DNA of 64,000 bases. It comes from JBCCGI01 sp039029355. Its GTDB lineage: Bacteria > Planctomycetota > UBA1135 > GCA-002686595. The stretch covers positions 1-64,000 of the forward strand of contig JBCCGI010000013.1 of the NCBI GenBank assembly GCA_039029355.1. Reading direction: 5' to 3'. The notes beneath the pieces are model-generated. The model saw only the letters and a list, made by a program, of their open reading frames with translations. It searched no databases and was not told where the DNA came from. The position numbers and the translations under genes are program-made. This document shows, in pieces, positions 60,463 through 64,000 of the stretch. The stretch's first letter is position 1. The number at the start of each line of letters is the position of its first letter.

Positions 60463-61773
60463 CTAGCGTCCGCCGCGCCGGTGCACGCACTCGTCCACGG
60501 TGGTCTGGAACGAGCGCTGGGGCGCGTCCGGGAGCCCGCCGCGGAAGCCGCAGCCGTCCTGGAAGACCTCGACCAGGGCGCCGCGGTCGAACAGCTCGGG
60601 GTCCTCGATCACGTCGCCCTTCGCCACCAGGAGGTCGGCCCGCTGCCCGGGCGCCAGCGTGCCGGCATCGTCCTGTCCGATCTCGGCCGCGGCCATCCCG
60701 GTCGAGCCGTGCCACACCGCCAGCGGCGACAGCCCGTCGCGCATCAGGTGAACGAGCTCCATATAGTTGCGGCCGTGCATGCCCGGCAGCACGGGGTCGG
60801 TGCCCATCAGGACCTTGAGCCCGCCCGCGGCGGCGTAGGCGACGGCCTTCTGGTGCACCTCGTTGACCTTCTTGACCTTGTCCATCACGAACGGCGACAG
60901 CCCGTCGGCCTCGAGCAGCTCGGCCATCACCCACGAGGTCGGCGTGACGGTGCAGCCGGCCTCGAAGGCGCGCTCGACCTGCGCCTCGTCCATGAACGAG
61001 ATGTGTTGGATGTCGTGCACGCCGTTCGCGATCGCCATGTCGATGCCGTTGATCGAGTGAGCGTGCGCCGCGACGCGCAGGCCGCGGGCCGAGGCCTCGT
61101 CGGTGATCGCGCGCAGCTCCTCGGCGGTGAACTCGCGGTGCTCCAACTGATCCGAGGGCGAGGCGACGCCGGGACTGGCGCAGACCTTGATCAAGTCGGC
61201 GCCGCAGGCGGCGATCTCGCGCACGCGCGTGCGGGCCTCCCAGGGGCCGTCGACGACGCTCGACGGCCGGCCGGGGCCTTCGGGCCACAGCTTGGAGATC
61301 TCGCCGTGGCAGCGGTCGGTGCTGCGGAAGTCGGCGTGCCCGCCGGTGGTCGACAGCATGCAGATCGCGATGCGCAGGCGCGGGCCGATCAGCACGCCCT
61401 CGTCGACCATGCGCTTCATCAGGTGCGTCGCGCCGCCGATGTCGCGCATCGTCGTGACCCCGCCGTCCACCAGGGTGGTGTGCAGGATCTTCTCGACGTA
61501 GAGCAGCATCGACCCCGAGTTCATCGTGTCCATCGCGTCCGAGCCGAGGCCGAGCACCGTGATGTGCCCGTGGCAGTCGACCAGGCCCGGCGTCACCGTG
61601 AAGTCCGACGCGTCGATGACCGTGTCGGCCTCGGCGTGGCGCGCGCCCGGCGCGTGGGGCGCGAGTGACGCGATGCGCCCCCCGTCGATCGCGAGGTCGA
61701 CGCCCGCGTGCACGGCGGACTCGTCGGCCGCCGTGCCGTCGTACAGCTTCTGGATGTTCGACAGGATCAGCAT
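60463..61773 (-). CDS. Amidohydrolase-superfamily enzyme, prolidase/imidazolonepropionase-like
   Basis: This is a 436-aa protein from the ATG at 61773. The metal site has H68-G-H70 (VDCHGHI), Lys196 (LIKVCASPG, the likely carboxylated bridging lysine), His237/His239 (AAHAHS), His257 (IQHISF) and Asp326 (GTDPVLPG). This set is typical of Xaa-Pro-type amidohydrolases of the Zn-dependent dipeptidase group. It would hydrolyse a small amide or dipeptide; the substrate is unknown. It is 50 nt after the glycerol kinase gene on the same strand, so they may be cotranscribed. Confidence 0.88.
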   Translation of the reverse strand: MLILSNIQKLYDGTAADESAVHAGVDLAIDGGRIASLAPHAPGARHAEADTVIDASDFTVTPGLVDCHGHITVLGLGSDAMDTMNSGSMLLYVEKILHTTLVDGGVTTMRDIGGATHLMKRMVDEGVLIGPRLRIAICMLSTTGGHADFRSTDRCHGEISKLWPEGPGRPSSVVDGPWEARTRVREIAACGADLIKVCASPGVASPSDQLEHREFTAEELRAITDEASARGLRVAAHAHSINGIDMAIANGVHDIQHISFMDEAQVERAFEAGCTVTPTSWVMAELLEADGLSPFVMDKVKKVNEVHQKAVAYAAAGGLKVLMGTDPVLPGMHGRNYMELVHLMRDGLSPLAVWHGSTGMAAAEIGQDDAGTLAPGQRADLLVAKGDVIEDPELFDRGALVEVFQDGCGFRGGLPDAPQRSFQTTVDECVHRRGGR

Positions 61774-61823
61774 GGCGCGAGCCTAACGCAGCCCGCACGG
61801 GCGCGCCTCCTCCGCCCGCCGGT

Positions 61824-63305
61824 TCAGGAGCTGCGCACGCGCGCCACGGCGGCGCGCCAGCCGGCGAGTCGCGCGTCGCGCTCCCCGGCTCCCAGCGTGG
61901 CCCGGAACGAATCGGCGCCGTCGGCAAAGGCCCCCGCGCGCGCGGGATCGTCCCACAGCCCCACGCCGACTCCCGCCAGCGCCGCCGCGCCGCGCGCGGT
62001 GGCCTCGACGCTCGCCGGCCGCCTCACCTCGACGCCCGCCAGGTCGGCCTGGAGCTGCAGCAACAGGCCGTTCGCCGCCGCGCCGCCGTCGGCGAGCAGC
62101 AGGTCGACCGCGAGCCCCGACTCATCGCGCAGCACGTCGACCAACTCGGCGTTTTGGAAGGCGATGCCCTCGAGCGCCGCGCGCGCCAGGTGCCCGCGCC
62201 CCGAGCCGCGCGTGAGCCCCAGGATCGCGCCGCGCGCCTCGGCGTCCCAGTAGGGCGCGCCCAGCCCGGCGAAGGCCGGCACCAGAAACACGCCGCCGGA
62301 GTCGTCGACCGAGCGGGCCAGCGCCTCGATCTCGGCGCTCTCCGCGACGAACCCCATCTGATCGCGCAGCCACTGCACCACCGCGCCGGCCATGAAGACG
62401 CTGCCCTCGACCGCGAAGCAAGCGGCGCCCGAGCGATCGACGGCCAGCGTCGTCAGCAGGCCGCGCTCCGAGGCGACGCGGCGCTCGCCGGTGTTGAGCA
62501 GCAGGAAGCAGCCCGTCCCGTAGGTCACCTTCAGGGTGCCGGCGTCGAAGCAGCCCTGGCCGAACAGCGCGGCCTGTTGATCGCCGGCGACGCCGCGGAT
62601 GGGAATCGGGTGGTCGAAGCCGGGCAGGCGCGCGGCGCCGAAGTCGCCCGCCGACGGCCGCACTTGCGGCAGCCAGGAGGGCTGGACGCCGAAGAGCGCG
62701 CAGAGCTCGTCGTCCCACGCCCGGCGCTCCAGGTGGAACAGCATCGTGCGCGAGGCGTTGGTCGGGTCGGTCGCGATGGTCGCGCCGCCGGTCAGGTGCC
62801 GTAGGAGGAGCGTGTCGACGGTCGCGAAGAGCACGTCGCCCGCAGCCGCCGCGGCGGCGAGACCGTCGACCTCGCGCAGCATCCACTCGATCTTGGTGGC
62901 GCTGAAGTAGGGGTCGAGCAGGAGGCCGGTGCGCGCGCGCACCCGCGCGAGCTCGCCGGCCTCGCGCAGCTCGCGGCAGCGCTCCGCCGTCCGCCGGTCC
63001 TGCCACACGATGCCCGGCGCGAGCGCGCGTCCGCTGGCGCGGTCCAAGGCGAAGACCGTCTCGCGCTGGTTCGTGAGGCCGAGCGCCTGCACCCCGGCGG
63101 CCTCGGGACGAGCAGCGATCTCGGCCAGGACCTCGTCGGCGGCGGCGAGGATCGCGCCCGCGTCGTGCTCGACCCACCCCGGCTGCGGAAAGCCCTGGGC
63201 GAACTCGCGGTAGGCCCGCGCCAGCGGGCGCAGGTCGGCGTCAAACAGAACCGCGGTGACGCCGGTCGTGCCGGCGTCGAGAGCAAGGAGCGTCGGATCG
63301 GGCAC
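61824..63305 (-). CDS. glpK: Glycerol kinase
   Basis: This is a 493-aa FGGY kinase, the usual length for GlpK. The start LALDAGTTGVTAVLFDADLRPLA carries the first phosphate motif. Other family segments are LGLTNQRETVFALDRASGRAL, GDQQAALFGQGCFDAGTLKVTYGTGCFLLLNTG, PAFAGLGAPYWDAEARGAILGLTRG and LLADGGAAANGLLLQLQADL. It phosphorylates glycerol to glycerol 3-phosphate. No glycerol transporter or GlpD gene is adjacent. It is the first gene of the glpK - amidohydrolase set. Confidence 0.95.
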   Translation of the reverse strand: MPDPTLLALDAGTTGVTAVLFDADLRPLARAYREFAQGFPQPGWVEHDAGAILAAADEVLAEIAARPEAAGVQALGLTNQRETVFALDRASGRALAPGIVWQDRRTAERCRELREAGELARVRARTGLLLDPYFSATKIEWMLREVDGLAAAAAAGDVLFATVDTLLLRHLTGGATIATDPTNASRTMLFHLERRAWDDELCALFGVQPSWLPQVRPSAGDFGAARLPGFDHPIPIRGVAGDQQAALFGQGCFDAGTLKVTYGTGCFLLLNTGERRVASERGLLTTLAVDRSGAACFAVEGSVFMAGAVVQWLRDQMGFVAESAEIEALARSVDDSGGVFLVPAFAGLGAPYWDAEARGAILGLTRGSGRGHLARAALEGIAFQNAELVDVLRDESGLAVDLLLADGGAAANGLLLQLQADLAGVEVRRPASVEATARGAAALAGVGVGLWDDPARAGAFADGADSFRATLGAGERDARLAGWRAAVARVRSS

Positions 63306-63396
63306 GCGTCCAGGCTACGGACGCTCCGTAAACGAATCCACCACCTCCCCCCGAGCGCGGGGAGAGGTGGTGGGGGTGATCGTTCGCAGAGCCGCG

Positions 63397-63999
63397 CTAC
63401 TCGCGCAGCTTCTGCGTCATGGTCACGACGCCGTCGTCGCCGGCCATGTGGAGGCTGTAGAACTCGCTCTCCAGACTCGTGGCGTGCAGGAACAGCATGC
63501 TGTCGGTGGCCCCGAGCGAGGCGAGCGGGAGCTCGCGGATGCTCATGGTCCCGAGCGTCATCTGCTCGGTCCACGCGCCCCCTGCGAACACCGAGGCGGT
63601 GCCGCCGGCGAACGTAGTGCCGCTCGAGAACGCCGCGTGCACCGGGCTGGTCGCCAACGCCGCTGCGTCGAGCGTGACCTGCAGGTTGCCCTGGAACGAA
63701 GCGATGAGCCGCTCGTTGTTGGGCGTCGCCGGGCGCAACGAGATCGAGCCGGAGCCTTTCACGTCGAGCACGATCGACTGCAGATCGGCCATGGTTCCCA
63801 CGAGGAACCAGTCCGGCGCTTGCTCGTTGGCCAGCGACGGGAGGCTGCCGATGTCGTCGTCGCCGCCGCTGTCGCCCCCGCCTTGCGAGCCGCCACCGGC
63901 TCCGCTCGCCTGGGCAAAGCCAAGCGGCAGCGAGAGAGAAAGGACCGCAACGAAGGACGAGAATCCCGCCGCGAGGCGGAGCGATAGGTTGCGTTTCAT
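63397..63999 (-). CDS. Small secreted protein of unknown function
   Basis: This is a 200-aa protein with a signal peptide (LRLAAGFSSFVAVLSLSLPLGFAQA) and a Gly/Ser-rich acidic linker (GAGGGSQGGGDSGGDDD). The rest is mostly beta-strand-like and ends TLGTMSIRELPLASLGATDSMLFLHATSLESEFYSLHMAGDDGVVTM. No family was recognised. It is 92 nt from the glycerol kinase gene and near the right edge of the window, so its operon context is incomplete. Confidence 0.7.
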   Translation of the reverse strand: MKRNLSLRLAAGFSSFVAVLSLSLPLGFAQASGAGGGSQGGGDSGGDDDIGSLPSLANEQAPDWFLVGTMADLQSIVLDVKGSGSISLRPATPNNERLIASFQGNLQVTLDAAALATSPVHAAFSSGTTFAGGTASVFAGGAWTEQMTLGTMSIRELPLASLGATDSMLFLHATSLESEFYSLHMAGDDGVVTMTQKLRE

Positions 64000-64000
64000 C

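Noticed and set aside
1..64000. CRISPR arrays, rRNA and tRNA genes
   Set aside because: No regularly spaced repeats, no recognisable rRNA segments and no convincing tRNA cloverleaf were found by eye; a dedicated tRNA scan would be needed to be certain.

Overview
The window is very GC-rich, densely packed bacterial chromosome, most likely from a member of the Planctomycetota. The evidence is domain content: PSCyt1/DUF1549/DUF1553 cytochromes, a DUF1501 protein, two PVC-type heme-binding dehydrogenase-like proteins, ThuA plus DUF1080, an Nramp-related transporter beside DUF993, and ECF sigma factors paired with a Ser/Thr kinase or a membrane protein. GTG and TTG starts, 1-4 nt stop/start overlaps and convergent genes that almost touch or overlap are common. 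No rRNA, tRNA or CRISPR array was seen. The species cannot be named from the sequence alone.

Layout. 2-6713: a PVC heme-binding protein cut by the window edge, a PSCyt/DUF1549/DUF1553 protein and a DUF1501 protein. 6759-8932: a Rieske protein and a cytochrome b fused to two c-type hemes, forming a compact quinol:cytochrome c oxidoreductase. 8999-14294: a lipoprotein, a large secreted terpene-cyclase-like toroid protein and a ThuA/DUF1080 protein. 14449-18132: a duplicated-HTH regulator, an ArsR-like regulator with a strong palindrome over its start codon, an S41 protease and a LolA-like exported protein. 18194-21276: DinB and a second PVC heme protein, divergent from 21310-26631, a four-gene catabolic-looking operon (enolase superfamily, old yellow enzyme, Nramp-related transporter, DUF993). 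26695-29249: a BlaI/MecI repressor and M56 protease pair with a tandem operator. 29255-31462: an SLC12-like transporter.

31607-38256 carries sugar and amino-sugar genes (Gfo/Idh, sugar isomerase, NagB, GH20) with an HD hydrolase and a small TPR protein. 38261-46558 holds two signalling modules: ECF sigma plus Ser/Thr kinase-TPR, and ECF sigma plus a FecR-like/carboxypeptidase-regulatory membrane protein. A beta-helix secreted protein lies between them, and a TPR protein and an outer-membrane-like protein follow. At 49200-50212 a short-chain dehydrogenase is broken by a frameshift and is followed by a 158-bp palindromic MITE. 50209-57196 holds FHA, glutaredoxin-like, an ABC-type module, PdxA, a transglutaminase-like lipoprotein and a FlhB-like/FliK-like pair. 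57229-63999 holds a sulfatase-fold protein, an MFS transporter, an amidohydrolase, glycerol kinase and a small secreted protein.

The leads I rate highest are the Nramp-related transporter without metal-site motifs inside a catabolic operon, the MITE whose apparent CTAG target duplication keeps both flanking stop codons, the BlaI/M56 pair with an ExbD-like tail in place of a beta-lactam sensor, and the second sigma-factor module.
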